From Stenotrophomonas pavanii (GTDB lineage: Bacteria > Pseudomonadota > Gammaproteobacteria > Xanthomonadales > Xanthomonadaceae), in NCBI RefSeq assembly GCF_900101175.1, contig NZ_FNFQ01000006.1:62001-126000 (forward strand): a DNA stretch of 64,000 nucleotides, given 5' to 3'. Both the position numbers and the translations under genes were made by a program. How positions within the stretch are numbered: position 1 is the stretch's first letter; every line of letters begins with the position of its first letter. Below the pieces are notes generated by a model. It searched no databases. It was given only the letters and a program-made list of their open reading frames with translations, and had not been told where the DNA came from. Below are positions 20,655-28,834 of the stretch, piece after piece.

Positions 20655-20838
20655 GGCAGGGCGGTGTGGGCAGGCGGGACCGTTGGCGCCATGGATGGCG
20701 CCATCGAGCCCCCAAGGGTGAGGGCGCTTTGCTTGCGAAGCACTGCTTCGCAAGCGCCCGAACGCACAGTCGCCAGCGGCTGGGCCGGACCGCGGAGCGG
20801 GGTTTACGGCGTGTCCCGCCTGCCCACACCGCCTGCCC
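20655..20838. repeat. Composite inverted-repeat element, copy B
   Basis: The ends GGCAGGGCGGTGTGGGCAGG (from 20655) and CCTGCCCACACCGCC (to about 20838) are inverted. The core ACCGTTGGCGCCATGGATGG (20679 onward) plus CGCCATCGAGCCCCCA and, later, GGGGTTTACGGCG match copy A at 13181. Inside is a perfect 12-bp hairpin GCTTGCGAAGCA-C-TGCTTCGCAAGC at 20731-20755 that copy A lacks. With copy 3 of the GGGGTC palindrome it accounts for the gap between trhO and the DUF6164 gene. Confidence 0.7.
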
Positions 20839-20907
20839 GCCACGGATTGCCTGCTGTTGCTGTTGCCGTTGCATCGGCGGGTGCCGGGTGCAACCCGGCC
20901 GAACGCT

Positions 20908-21273
20908 CTACCCCCGCAACAGCACGAACGGCAGCAGCATCAGCGCCGCCGCAGCCACCATCCCCAGCAGTACCAGCACCACGTAGACCGGCCGCCGCCG
21001 GAACAGGCTGCCGAAGGTCTCCGCCGTGCCATCACGCAACGCCTGCTCGCGCTCGGCCCGCACGCGCACGCCGCGCGCCGCCTGGTACTCGGCCATCAGC
21101 GCCTTCGCGCGCGGATGATCGGCGTCCTCGCGCAGCCACAGGCCACCGTTGGAAATGCCCCAGGGGCTGGGTTCGGTGCGATACCAGGCGATGCCGTGCT
21201 GGTCGAGCAGCGTGCAGACATCGGCATATTCGTCGTCACCGACATTGCGCAGATTGAGCAGGAGTTTTGCCAT
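20908..21273 (-). CDS. DUF6164-like small membrane protein
   Basis: A 121-residue protein. The N-terminal part (MAKLLLNLRNVGDDEYADVCTLLDQHGIAWYRTEPSPWGI, in two pieces) is a small alpha/beta domain that resembles the putative signal-transducing DUF2007-like fold, with GGLWLRED and a charged helix. The C-terminal part has one hydrophobic segment (about 95-118, VYVVLVLLGMVAAAALMLLPF). The assignment to DUF6164 is from memory of similar Xanthomonadaceae proteins. Function unknown. It is divergent from the FKBP gene with a 69-bp gap. Confidence 0.75.
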   Translation of the reverse strand: MAKLLLNLRNVGDDEYADVCTLLDQHGIAWYRTEPSPWGISNGGLWLREDADHPRAKALMAEYQAARGVRVRAEREQALRDGTAETFGSLFRRRPVYVVLVLLGMVAAAALMLLPFVLLRG

Positions 21274-21342
21274 GCCGCCATGATACCCGGCGCCGATGCG
21301 CTACCCTTGCCGCCCTCGACCTGCGCCTACCGGAGACGCCCG

Positions 21343-21777
21343 ATGCGCCGCCTGCTGCTTCCCCTGCTGCTGTCCCTCGCCGCCGCTGGCTGCTCGACCG
21401 AACCGTCCGGCCCGCCGCCGGGGGGCACCCTGACCACCTTCGAGCGCATCGATACCGTCGCCGGCACCGGCACCGAAGCCGTTCCCGGCACCAAGGTCAC
21501 CGTGCACTACACCGGCTGGATCTACGACAACCGAACCGAGACCAAGCACGGCAAGACCTTCGACAGCTCCTTCAAGCACGGCCAGCCGTTCACCTTCGCG
21601 CTCGGCGCCGGCCAGGTCATCCGCGGCTGGGATGAGGGCGTGGCCGGCATGAAGGTCGGCGGCAAGCGCACGCTGATGATCCCGCCGGACTATGGTTACG
21701 GCGACCGCGGGGTCGGCCCGATTCCGGCCGGTTCGTCGCTGGTGTTCGACGTCGAGCTGCTTGATGTCAAACCGTAA
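21343..21777 (+). CDS. FKBP-type peptidyl-prolyl isomerase, lipoprotein
   Basis: A 144-residue lipoprotein. The signal peptide ends in the lipobox LAAAGC (lipidated Cys17), then a short Pro/Gly linker. The FKBP domain (about 35-144) has VTVHYTGWIYDN, FDSSFKHGQPFTFALGAGQVI, GWDEGVAGMKVGGKRTLMIP, YGYGDRGVGPIPAGSSLVF and the final FDVELLDVKP. It is a periplasmic folding catalyst, related to the Mip/FkpA catalytic domain but without a dimerisation arm. The 3' end overlaps the flavoprotein gene by 14 bp. Confidence 0.92.
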   Translation: MRRLLLPLLLSLAAAGCSTEPSGPPPGGTLTTFERIDTVAGTGTEAVPGTKVTVHYTGWIYDNRTETKHGKTFDSSFKHGQPFTFALGAGQVIRGWDEGVAGMKVGGKRTLMIPPDYGYGDRGVGPIPAGSSLVFDVELLDVKP

Positions 21778-23011
21778 TTCCGCCGATGCGCGTCGGGTTG
21801 CCGTGATCGGCGGTGGCCCGGCCGGCCTGTTCGCTGCCGAGCGCCTGCGCGCCGCCGGGCTGGACGTCGACCTGTACGAGGCGAAGGGGTCGCCTGGCCG
21901 CAAGTTCCTGATCGCCGGCAAGGGCGGGCTCAACCTCACCCACTCCGATCCGCGTCCGCTGTTCGACCGCCGTTACCGCGAACAGGCCGCTGCCGTGGGC
22001 CGCTGGCTGGACGGCTTCGACGCGCAGGCACTGCGCGACTGGGCGGCCGGCCTGGGCGTGGAGACCTATGTGGGCAGCTCGGGCCGCGTGTTCCCGGTCG
22101 ACCGCAAGGCCGCGCCGCTGCTGCGCGGCTGGGTGCGCCGCCTGAAGGAACAGGGCGTGCGCCTGCATGCCAACCATCGCTGGATCGGCTGGAGTGACGA
22201 CGGCGCGCTTCGCTTCGCCACTGAAGCGGGCGAAATCGAGGTTCACGCCGATGCCACCGTGCTGGCCATGGGGGGCGGCAGCTGGCCACAGCTGGGCAGT
22301 GATGGCGCCTGGGTCGCTGCCCTGCAGGCGCGTGGCGTGGATGTCGCGCCGCTGCAGTCGGCCAATTGCGGTTTCGATGTGGACTGGACGCCGTTCTTCG
22401 CCCAGCGCAACGCCGGCGCGCCGTTGAAGCCGGTAGTCGCGCACTGGATCGACCTGGACGGACAACCACAGTCGCTGCAGGGCGAATGCGTGGTCAGCGG
22501 ATACGGCATCGAAGGCAGCCTGGTGTACGCACTGGCGGCGGATCTGCGCGAGACCGTCAACCGTGATGGCCACGCCATGCTGTGGTTGGACCTGGTGCCG
22601 GGCCGCGACGAGGCGCGCCTGCAGGCCGAACTGTCGCGCCCGCGCAAGGGCCGCAGCTTCGGTGAGCACCTGCGCCGCCAGGCCGGCCTGGACGCGGTGA
22701 AGGCCGCGCTGGTGTTCGAGTTGCTCGGCAAGGACGCGGGCAACGACCTAGCGTCGGTCGCTGCCACGCTCAAGCGCCTGCCGCTGCGGCTGCTGCGGCC
22801 GCGACCCATGGCCGAAGTGATCAGCACTGCCGGCGGCGTGCGCCTGGATGCGATGGACGACGGCCTGATGCTGCGGGCAGTGCCCGGCGTGTTCTGCGCC
22901 GGCGAGATGCTGGACTGGGAAGCGCCGACGGGTGGCTACCTGCTGACTGCGTGTTACGCCAGTGGCCTGCGCGCGGCCGAGGGCGTGATCGCGTGGTTGG
23001 CCGGGCGGTGA
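21764..23011 (+). CDS. HI0933/PP_4765-type flavoprotein (putative NAD(P)/FAD oxidoreductase)
   Basis: A 415-residue flavoprotein. The N-terminal Rossmann motif is VAVIGGGPAGLFAAERL, followed by GRKFLIAGKGGLNLTHSD, the hallmark of the HI0933 family. VLAMGGGSWPQLGSDG is the second dinucleotide motif, and the C-terminal FAD-binding block is GVFCAGEMLDWEAPTGGYLL. The ATG at 21764 (MSNRNSADARRVAVIG) overlaps the FKBP gene by 14 bp. The substrate is unknown; family members are sometimes annotated as aminoacetone oxidases without strong proof. Confidence 0.9.
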   Translation: MSNRNSADARRVAVIGGGPAGLFAAERLRAAGLDVDLYEAKGSPGRKFLIAGKGGLNLTHSDPRPLFDRRYREQAAAVGRWLDGFDAQALRDWAAGLGVETYVGSSGRVFPVDRKAAPLLRGWVRRLKEQGVRLHANHRWIGWSDDGALRFATEAGEIEVHADATVLAMGGGSWPQLGSDGAWVAALQARGVDVAPLQSANCGFDVDWTPFFAQRNAGAPLKPVVAHWIDLDGQPQSLQGECVVSGYGIEGSLVYALAADLRETVNRDGHAMLWLDLVPGRDEARLQAELSRPRKGRSFGEHLRRQAGLDAVKAALVFELLGKDAGNDLASVAATLKRLPLRLLRPRPMAEVISTAGGVRLDAMDDGLMLRAVPGVFCAGEMLDWEAPTGGYLLTACYASGLRAAEGVIAWLAGR

Positions 23012-23021
23012 TGCCTGCGTT

Positions 23022-23047
23022 GTAGCGTCGAGCAAGCTCGACGCTAC
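23022..23047. repeat. Single GTAG palindrome acting between convergent genes
   Basis: GTAGCGTCGAGC-AA-GCTCGACGCTAC: a perfect 12-bp stem with a 2-nt spacer between the stop of the flavoprotein gene and the stop of the leftward acetyltransferase, only 1 bp from the latter. It may serve both transcripts as a 3'-end hairpin. Confidence 0.85.
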
Positions 23048-23048
23048 A

Positions 23049-23510
23049 TCACCACGGCCGGCGCATGCTCACCGAGGCCAGCGCCACGCCGCTGGGATGC
23101 GGGTAAGTCTCTTCGCGCACGCTGACAAAGCCCTGACGTTGATAGAACGGCACGGCATTGAGCGAGGCCGACAGCACCACCTCACGCCCGCGGTCTGCCA
23201 TCGCCAGCAACCGCTGCATCAGGGCCTGGCCGATGCCCTGCCCACCGCGGTCCGGATCAACGAACAATGCATCGACTTCGTTGGCGTCGATATCGAACAC
23301 GCCGAAGCCGAGCAGGCCGCCCTGCCCGTCCTCGGCCACCACGCAACCGCCCTGCCCCAGCAACCGCGCGTACTGCGAAGGTGGCGGCGATGCCGACCAC
23401 GGTGCAATGACCTCGGGAGGGTAGTGACTGCTGCAGGTTTCACGTACACAACGCGTGCGCAGCGCCCACAGCGTGGCGACATCATCGATGGTGCCGGTCC
23501 TGAACTGCAT
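23049..23510 (-). CDS. GNAT-family N-acetyltransferase
   Basis: A 153-residue protein. The GNAT core is visible: FRTGTIDDVATLWALRTRCVRE at the start, GGLLGFGVFDIDANEVDALFVDP and the acetyl-CoA loop RGGQGIGQALMQRLL, then LSASLNAVPFYQRQGFVSVRE. The ATG at 23510 has AGGAG five bases upstream; a GTG just before it is also in frame but too close to the binding site. The acceptor substrate cannot be told. Both sides are flanked by GTAG palindromes. Confidence 0.85.
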   Translation of the reverse strand: MQFRTGTIDDVATLWALRTRCVRETCSSHYPPEVIAPWSASPPPSQYARLLGQGGCVVAEDGQGGLLGFGVFDIDANEVDALFVDPDRGGQGIGQALMQRLLAMADRGREVVLSASLNAVPFYQRQGFVSVREETYPHPSGVALASVSMRRPW

Positions 23511-23521
23511 CACGTCTCCTT

Positions 23522-23587
23522 GTAGCGTCGAGCCCTGCTCGACTGTTCTTCGTTCCAGACAAGCAGTCGAGCATGGCTCGACGCTAC
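23522..23587. repeat. GTAG-type (SMAG) inverted palindrome pair
   Basis: GTAGCGTCGAGC-CCT-GCTCGAC on the left and GTCGAGC-ATG-GCTCGACGCTAC on the right make an inverted dimer. The outer GTAGCGTCGAGC sequence is identical to the single element at 23022. It lies between the acetyltransferase and the glutamate-synthase-like gene. Confidence 0.85.
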
Positions 23588-23594
23588 AGGGACA

Positions 23595-25217
23595 TTAGCG
23601 CGACTTGCTGGCGCGCAGCGCCTGGATCTTCGGCGGCGGCTGGAACGAGTCGCTGCGCGCATCGGCCCAGAACGCATGGAACACCGCATGGTCGGGCACC
23701 TTGTGCAGCAGCTCACCGGGTTCCAGATAGCGGTACAGCGACGCCAGCGAGCGGATCTCCACGGGCGAAACACGACGCAGGATGTGCTCCGGCCCCAGCT
23801 CGGCCGGATCGTTCAGGCCCGCGGCACACAACAACTCCTTCAACGCATGCAGCGTGTGCTCGTGATAGCTGTACACCCGGGTGGCCTTGTCCGGTGCATC
23901 CAGGTGCTTCCAGCGCGCCGGGTCCTGGGTGGCGATGCCGGTCGGGCACTTGTCGGTGTGGCAGCTCAGCGACTGGATGCATCCCAGTGCGAACATGAAG
24001 CCACGACCGGCGTTGCACCAGTCGGCACCGAGGGCGATGGTGCGCGCGATGTCGAATGCACTGGTGATCTTGCCGGCCGCGCCGATGCGGATGCGCTCGC
24101 GCAGGTCCAGGCCGACCAGGGTGTTGTGCACCAGCAGCAGTGCTTCGTGCATCGGTACGCCGACATGGTCGACAAATTCGGCCGGTGCCGCGCCGGTGCC
24201 GCCCTCGGCACCATCGACGACGATGAAGTCCGGCAGCAGCCCGGTTTCCTGCATCGCCTTGGCGATGCCGAACCATTCCCACGGGTGGCCGATGGCCAGC
24301 TTGAAACCAACCGGCTTGCCACCGGACAGCTCGCGCAGCCGGGCCACGAACTGCAGCAGCTCGACCGGCGTGGAGAAGGCCGAGTGACGCGACGGCGAGA
24401 CGCAGTCCACGCCCATTGGCACGCCACGGGTGGCCGAGATCTCGGCGGTCACCTTCGGTGCCGGCAGCACGCCGCCGTGGCCGGGCTTGGCGCCCTGCGA
24501 CAGCTTGATCTCGATCATCCTGACCTGGTCGTGGGTGGCATTGGCGATGAAGCGCTCTTCGCTGAAGCCGCCCTTCTCGTCACGGCAACCGAAATAGCCC
24601 GAGCCGATCTCCCACACCAGGTCGCCGCCCATCTCGCGGTGGTACGGCGAAATCGAACCTTCGCCGGTGTCGTGGTAGAAACCACCGCGCCGCGCGCCTT
24701 CGTTCAATGCGCGGATCGCATTGGCCGACAGGGAACCAAAGCTCATCGCCGAAATATTGAACACGCTCGCCGAATACGGCTTTGCACAGTTGGCACCGAT
24801 CAGCACGCGGAAATCGTGCTTGGCGATGGCGGTCGGCGCCAGCGAGTGGTTGATCCACTCATAATCCACCGCATAGGTGCTGCGCAGGGTGCCGAACGGC
24901 ACCGTGTCCATCTCGTTCTTGGCGCGCTGGTAGATCAGCGCACGCTGCTGGCGCGAGAACGGCACGTCCTCCAGGTCGCTCTGCACGAAGTACTGGCGGA
25001 TCTCCGGGCCGATCGATTCCAGGCCGTAGCGGAAATGCGCCATCACCGGATAGTTGCGGCGCAGCGTGCTGCGCTTCTGCAGCAGGTCCCAGGTCCCCAG
25101 CGCCACCATCGCGGCAGTCAGGCCGACGCCCCAGTACCAGGCTGGCCAGATCGTGGCCAGCCACAGGCAGATGGGAAACATCAGGATGGCGAGCAGGTAG
25201 ACGATATACCGGTGCAT
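23595..25217 (-). CDS. Membrane-anchored FMN-binding glutamate synthase-family protein (YerD-like)
   Basis: A 540-residue protein. Two hydrophobic segments at the N-terminus (about 3-20 and 25-42) precede a glutamate-synthase FMN barrel. Barrel motifs are ISAMSFGSLSANAIRALNEGA, GEGSISPYH, KLSQGAKPGHGG, VDGAEGGTGAAP and IGAAGKITSAFDIARTIALGAD. The iron-sulfur motif CIQSLSCHTDKCPTG is CX5CX4C, as in the 3Fe-4S site of GltS. There is no glutamine-amidotransferase domain, so it cannot be ordinary GOGAT unless an external amide donor is used. Its physiological reaction is unknown. The ATG at 25217 begins the membrane segment. Confidence 0.88.
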   Translation of the reverse strand: MHRYIVYLLAILMFPICLWLATIWPAWYWGVGLTAAMVALGTWDLLQKRSTLRRNYPVMAHFRYGLESIGPEIRQYFVQSDLEDVPFSRQQRALIYQRAKNEMDTVPFGTLRSTYAVDYEWINHSLAPTAIAKHDFRVLIGANCAKPYSASVFNISAMSFGSLSANAIRALNEGARRGGFYHDTGEGSISPYHREMGGDLVWEIGSGYFGCRDEKGGFSEERFIANATHDQVRMIEIKLSQGAKPGHGGVLPAPKVTAEISATRGVPMGVDCVSPSRHSAFSTPVELLQFVARLRELSGGKPVGFKLAIGHPWEWFGIAKAMQETGLLPDFIVVDGAEGGTGAAPAEFVDHVGVPMHEALLLVHNTLVGLDLRERIRIGAAGKITSAFDIARTIALGADWCNAGRGFMFALGCIQSLSCHTDKCPTGIATQDPARWKHLDAPDKATRVYSYHEHTLHALKELLCAAGLNDPAELGPEHILRRVSPVEIRSLASLYRYLEPGELLHKVPDHAVFHAFWADARSDSFQPPPKIQALRASKSR

Positions 25218-25272
25218 GGCGTTCCTTGGTTGCAACTGCCTGCGAGTCTACCGCGCCGGCCAGCACCGGCGT

Positions 25273-26559
25273 TTACAGGCGAGCGTCAACCACATTGCGC
25301 GGCCAGGCCGATTTCACGTCGTAGACCAGGCCATCAGGTGCCAGCAGCGCCTGGATCTGCGCCTCGCCCATCGCCTTGAAACGGGCGTGGGCCACCGCCA
25401 GCACCACCGCGTCGTAACGCCCCGCCTGCGGCTCGGGCCGCCAGTCCAGGCCTGCATCGGCCAGTGCCGCCGGGCCGACCCACGGGTCGCTGACCTCGAC
25501 CTCGGCGCCGGCATCACGCAGGCGCTGCGCCAGCTCGAGCGCGCGGCTGTTGCGCAGGTCCGGGCAATCCTCCTTGAAGGTCACGCCCAGCACCAGGATG
25601 CGCGACTGTGCGGGTGCGCGGCCGCGTTCGGCCAGCATCGCCAGCACCCGCGACGCCACATGTTCACCGACGCGGTTGTTGACCTGCCGCGCGGTGTGGA
25701 TCAGGTCTGGGTGGTAGCCCACGCTCTCGGACTTGTGCAGCAGGTAGTACGGGTCCACGCCGATGCAGTGGCCGCCGACAAGCCCCGGCCGGAAAGGCAG
25801 GAAGTTCCATTTGCTGCCGGCAGCATCGAGTACATCCTGGGTATCGATGCCGAGCCGGTCGAAGATCAGCGCCAGCTCATTGACCAGCGCGATGTTGACG
25901 TCACGCTGGATGTTCTCGACCACCTTGGCCGCTTCGGCCACGCGCATCGATGGCGCCGGGAAGGTCCCGGCGGCGATGATGCGCTGGTACAGGCCATCGA
26001 TCACCGCCGCCACTTCCGGCGTCGAGCCGGAAGTGATCTTGCGGATGTCGGCCAGGCGCCGATGGCGGTCGCCGGGACTGACCCGTTCCGGGCTGTAACC
26101 GCAGTAGAAGTCCACGTTGAAGCGCAGCCCGGAGACCTGCTCCAGCAGCGGCACGCAGACTTCTTCGGTGGTGCCGGGATACACCGTGGATTCGTAGATC
26201 ACCAGGTCGCCCGCGCGCAGATGGCTGGCGATCAGGCGCGTGGCCGAACGCAGCGGCTCCAGGTCGGGCTGCTCGTAGGCATCGATCGGCGTCGGCACGG
26301 TGACGATGTAGACGTTGCAGGCATCCAGCAGGTCCGGCTCGCTGCCATACTGCAGCAGTTGCGCAGTGGCCAGCTCGTCGGCCTCCATTTCCAGCGTATG
26401 GTCCCGGCCATCGCGCAGCTCGGCGATGCGACCGGCATCGATGTCAAAGCCGAGGGTCGGCCAGTGCCGGCCGAAGGCCACGGCCAGCGGCAACCCCACG
26501 TAGCCCAGCCCGATCACCGCGAAACGCGGCGACTCCGCCGCCGACAGCGGCGCGCTCAC
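25273..26559 (-). CDS. Nucleotide sugar dehydrogenase (UDP-N-acetylhexosamine 6-dehydrogenase, TviB/WbpO-like)
   Basis: A 428-residue NAD-dependent enzyme that oxidises C6 of a UDP-hexose to the acid. The Rossmann start FAVIGLGYVGLPLAVAFG, VPTPIDAYEQPDL, YESTVYPGTTEEV, YSPERVSPGD and EAAKVVENIQRDVNIALVNE are family motifs. The catalytic Cys is in GLVGGHCIGVDPYYL, and LGVTFKEDCPDLRNS lies in the C-terminal domain. The presence of NIQRDVNIAL and YSPERVSPGDR fits the UDP-GlcNAc/GalNAc (TviB/WbpO) branch better than UDP-glucose dehydrogenase. Unusually, no glycosyltransferase or polysaccharide genes are adjacent. Confidence 0.9.
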   Translation of the reverse strand: MSAPLSAAESPRFAVIGLGYVGLPLAVAFGRHWPTLGFDIDAGRIAELRDGRDHTLEMEADELATAQLLQYGSEPDLLDACNVYIVTVPTPIDAYEQPDLEPLRSATRLIASHLRAGDLVIYESTVYPGTTEEVCVPLLEQVSGLRFNVDFYCGYSPERVSPGDRHRRLADIRKITSGSTPEVAAVIDGLYQRIIAAGTFPAPSMRVAEAAKVVENIQRDVNIALVNELALIFDRLGIDTQDVLDAAGSKWNFLPFRPGLVGGHCIGVDPYYLLHKSESVGYHPDLIHTARQVNNRVGEHVASRVLAMLAERGRAPAQSRILVLGVTFKEDCPDLRNSRALELAQRLRDAGAEVEVSDPWVGPAALADAGLDWRPEPQAGRYDAVVLAVAHARFKAMGEAQIQALLAPDGLVYDVKSAWPRNVVDARL

Positions 26560-26702
26560 TGGCGCATCCCGCGCAACCGATGAAATCGCATGCGCGCTGG
26601 CATGGCTTCGGCCGACCTGCTCATTCGCTGTACCACCCCGGGATGATCCACACCAGAAAGGCCCCAGCGTAACGGTCCGCGGGCCTCGCCGCCAAGGCGG
26701 GT

Positions 26703-27137
26703 TCAGGACCCCAGCGCGACCGCCGCCGGTTCCAGTTCACCGTCGGCGCCGGTCCAGGCCTGCAGCAGCCGTTCGAAACCACCGCTGCCGAGCAGGAAAC
26801 CCGGCCACGCGGCGTCGACGATCTGTGCCAGCAGCTCCGCCTCGATGCGGCGGGTGCCCATCGACCAGCGCGGAAACGCCCGCTGCGCCACCGGTGCCCG
26901 GCACAGCACCTTCAGCTGGCCATGGCTGCGCGCGTTGACGATGCGCTGATACACCGAATCGATGCCATCCTCCGGCCCTTCCAGGTACTGCAGGAAACGG
27001 CTGCCATCGAACATCAGCACACCGGTGACACCGGCTACCCGGTTGAATGCCGTGGCGTCGGCCAGCACGCGGTCAAGATCGGTTGTCCGCAGATCGGCGC
27101 GGGCCTCACTGGCATAGGCAATCGCGTGCAGCGACAT
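26703..27137 (-). CDS. BLUF-domain blue-light photoreceptor
   Basis: A 144-residue protein made almost entirely of a BLUF domain with a short helical C-terminal extension. The flavin-switch residues are all present at canonical spacing: Tyr8 (IAYAS), Asn32 (FNRVAG) and Gln50 (FLQYLEG), which match AppA Tyr21, Asn45 and Gln63. VTGVLMFDGSRFLQ and WSMGTRRI are also typical. No output domain is attached, so it must signal through a partner protein. The ATG at 27137 has GGGGAG 8 nt upstream; upstream in-frame codons are not conserved. Confidence 0.93.
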   Translation of the reverse strand: MSLHAIAYASEARADLRTTDLDRVLADATAFNRVAGVTGVLMFDGSRFLQYLEGPEDGIDSVYQRIVNARSHGQLKVLCRAPVAQRAFPRWSMGTRRIEAELLAQIVDAAWPGFLLGSGGFERLLQAWTGADGELEPAAVALGS

Positions 27138-27268
27138 CGGGCAGCTCCCCCCCTGGGAACAATGGCTTGGACTATGACATGAACGGGAGCGACAGTTAAG
27201 CATGCCGCCGTCGTTCCGCAATCCGGCCGGAAATGCGCAGCTGGGCTACAATCGGCGCCGCGCTGCAG

Positions 27269-27355
27269 GCCCGGATGGCGAAACTGGTAGACGCATCGGA
27301 CTTAAAATCCGCCGGGGGCAACCCCATGCCGGTTCGATTCCGGCTCCGGGCACCA
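27269..27355 (+). tRNA. tRNA-Leu (anticodon TAA)
   Basis: An 87-nt class II tRNA with encoded CCA. The acceptor GCCCGGA pairs with TCCGGGC, the anticodon stem encloses CTTAAAA (anticodon TAA), the long variable arm reads CCGGGGGCAACCCCAT, and the T loop TTCGATT is standard. A likely -10 box TACAAT lies at 27247-27252, 16 bp before the gene. It is convergent with hemN. Confidence 0.97.
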
Positions 27356-27376
27356 CGCCTTTCGCACCACGCAGCG

Positions 27377-28786
27377 TCAGATCGCACGCGAGTAGCGCGG
27401 CTGCTCATGCGCCGCACGCAGGTACGGGTCGAAGCACATCGCCAGCAGCCGCAGCAGCGGCCGCCCCGGCTCGCTGGCGCGCACCACACCGTCGCGGTAT
27501 TCGGCCAGCCCGTCTTCCTGCAGCCGCTGCACCGAGCGCAGGTCTTCGGCGAAGTACTGCTCGAATGCGATGCCATGGCGCTGCCCCAGCATGGCGCCGT
27601 CCACCTCGCCCTGGCACATCAGCTGCTGGATCAGTTCGGCGCGCAGCTGGTCGTCGGCACTCAACGCTACGCCACGCCAGACCGGCAACTGGCCCTGGTC
27701 CACCGCGTCCTCCCACGACGGCAGGTCGCGCGGGTTCTGGCTGTAGGTGGCACCGATGTGGCTGATCGCACTCACGCCCAGGCCCAGCAGATCGGTGTCG
27801 GCATGGGTGGTATAGCCCATGAAGTTGCGATGCAGCTGGCCGGCACGCTGCGCGCGCGAGAGATCTTCTTCCGGCAGCGCAAAATGATCCATGCCGATGT
27901 ACTGGTAGCCTGCGGCCGAGAGCTTCTCCACCGCCAGGCCCAGCAGCGCCAGCTTGTCTTCCGGTGAAGGCAACCGGCGTTCATCGATCTGCTTCTGCGC
28001 GCGGAACAGATGCGGCAGATGCGCATAGCCATACACCGCCAGGCGATCCGGGCGCAGCGCCAGCACCTGTTCGAGGGTGCGGCCGAATCCCTGCAGGCTC
28101 TGCCCCGGCAACCCATAGATCAGGTCGACGTTGACCGAACGCATGCCGCTGTCACGGCACGCACGCAGGATGTCCAGCGTCTGCTGCACGCCCTGCACGC
28201 GGTTGATCGATTCCTGCACCTGCGGATCGAAATCCTGCACGCCCAGGCTGGCCCGGTTGAAGCCCAGCCGTGCCAGCATCGCCACGTCGTGGGTATCGAT
28301 GAAGCGCGGGTCGAGTTCGATCGAAAAATCGCGCTGCGGCGAATCGCTGAAGTCGAAGCGCCGGCGCAGGCCTTCCACCAGCGTGGTCATCGCCTCGGCA
28401 TCGAGGAAGTTCGGCGTACCGCCGCCCAGATGCAGCTGGATGACCTCACGGCCATCCTCGAACTGCGGTGCCAGCAGATCGGCCTCGGCCAGCACGCGCG
28501 ATACATAGCTGTGGCCACGACCGCGGTCGCGGGTGATCACCCGGTTGCAGCCGCAGTAGAAACAGGGACTGGAACAGAACGGCACGTGCACGTACAGCGA
28601 CAACGCGCGGGCCAGCCGGTTGCTGTCGGCGATTGCCTGGCGCAGCGCCGGTGCGTCGAAGCCATCGTGGAAGTGCGGTGCGGTCGGATACGAGGTGTAG
28701 CGCGGCCCTGGCCGGTCGTGCCGGCGCAGCAGGTCGGGGTCGAAGGTCCAGGCCAGGCCACCGGCGGCGGGAGAGAACGTGTCCAT
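27377..28786 (-). CDS. hemN: Oxygen-independent coproporphyrinogen III oxidase
   Basis: A 469-residue radical SAM enzyme that decarboxylates coproporphyrinogen III to protoporphyrinogen IX when oxygen is short. The Fe-S motif is HVPFCSSPCFYCGCN (Cys71, Cys75, Cys78, with Cys80 also conserved). PRYTSYPTAPHF at the N-terminus, LHLGGGTPNFL, SIELDPRF, RASLGVQDFDPQVQ and YQYIGMDHFALPEEDL are HemN signatures, as opposed to HemW. An FNR-type box centred 41.5 bp upstream of the ATG suggests anaerobic activation. It lies directly after the haemoglobin gene. Confidence 0.96.
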   Translation of the reverse strand: MDTFSPAAGGLAWTFDPDLLRRHDRPGPRYTSYPTAPHFHDGFDAPALRQAIADSNRLARALSLYVHVPFCSSPCFYCGCNRVITRDRGRGHSYVSRVLAEADLLAPQFEDGREVIQLHLGGGTPNFLDAEAMTTLVEGLRRRFDFSDSPQRDFSIELDPRFIDTHDVAMLARLGFNRASLGVQDFDPQVQESINRVQGVQQTLDILRACRDSGMRSVNVDLIYGLPGQSLQGFGRTLEQVLALRPDRLAVYGYAHLPHLFRAQKQIDERRLPSPEDKLALLGLAVEKLSAAGYQYIGMDHFALPEEDLSRAQRAGQLHRNFMGYTTHADTDLLGLGVSAISHIGATYSQNPRDLPSWEDAVDQGQLPVWRGVALSADDQLRAELIQQLMCQGEVDGAMLGQRHGIAFEQYFAEDLRSVQRLQEDGLAEYRDGVVRASEPGRPLLRLLAMCFDPYLRAAHEQPRYSRAI

Positions 28787-28820
28787 GCGGCCAGCATCGC
28801 GCGGCCTGGCCGCAACCGCC

Positions 28821-28834
28821 TTGACCCAGATCAA
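28821..28834 (-). promoter_or_regulatory. FNR/ANR-type box for hemN
   Basis: TTGACCCAGATCAA matches the FNR consensus TTGAT-N4-ATCAA at nine of ten positions. It overlaps the last codons of the haemoglobin gene. Its centre lies exactly 41.5 bp before the hemN ATG at 28786, the class II activator position if transcription starts at the ATG itself. Confidence 0.8.
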
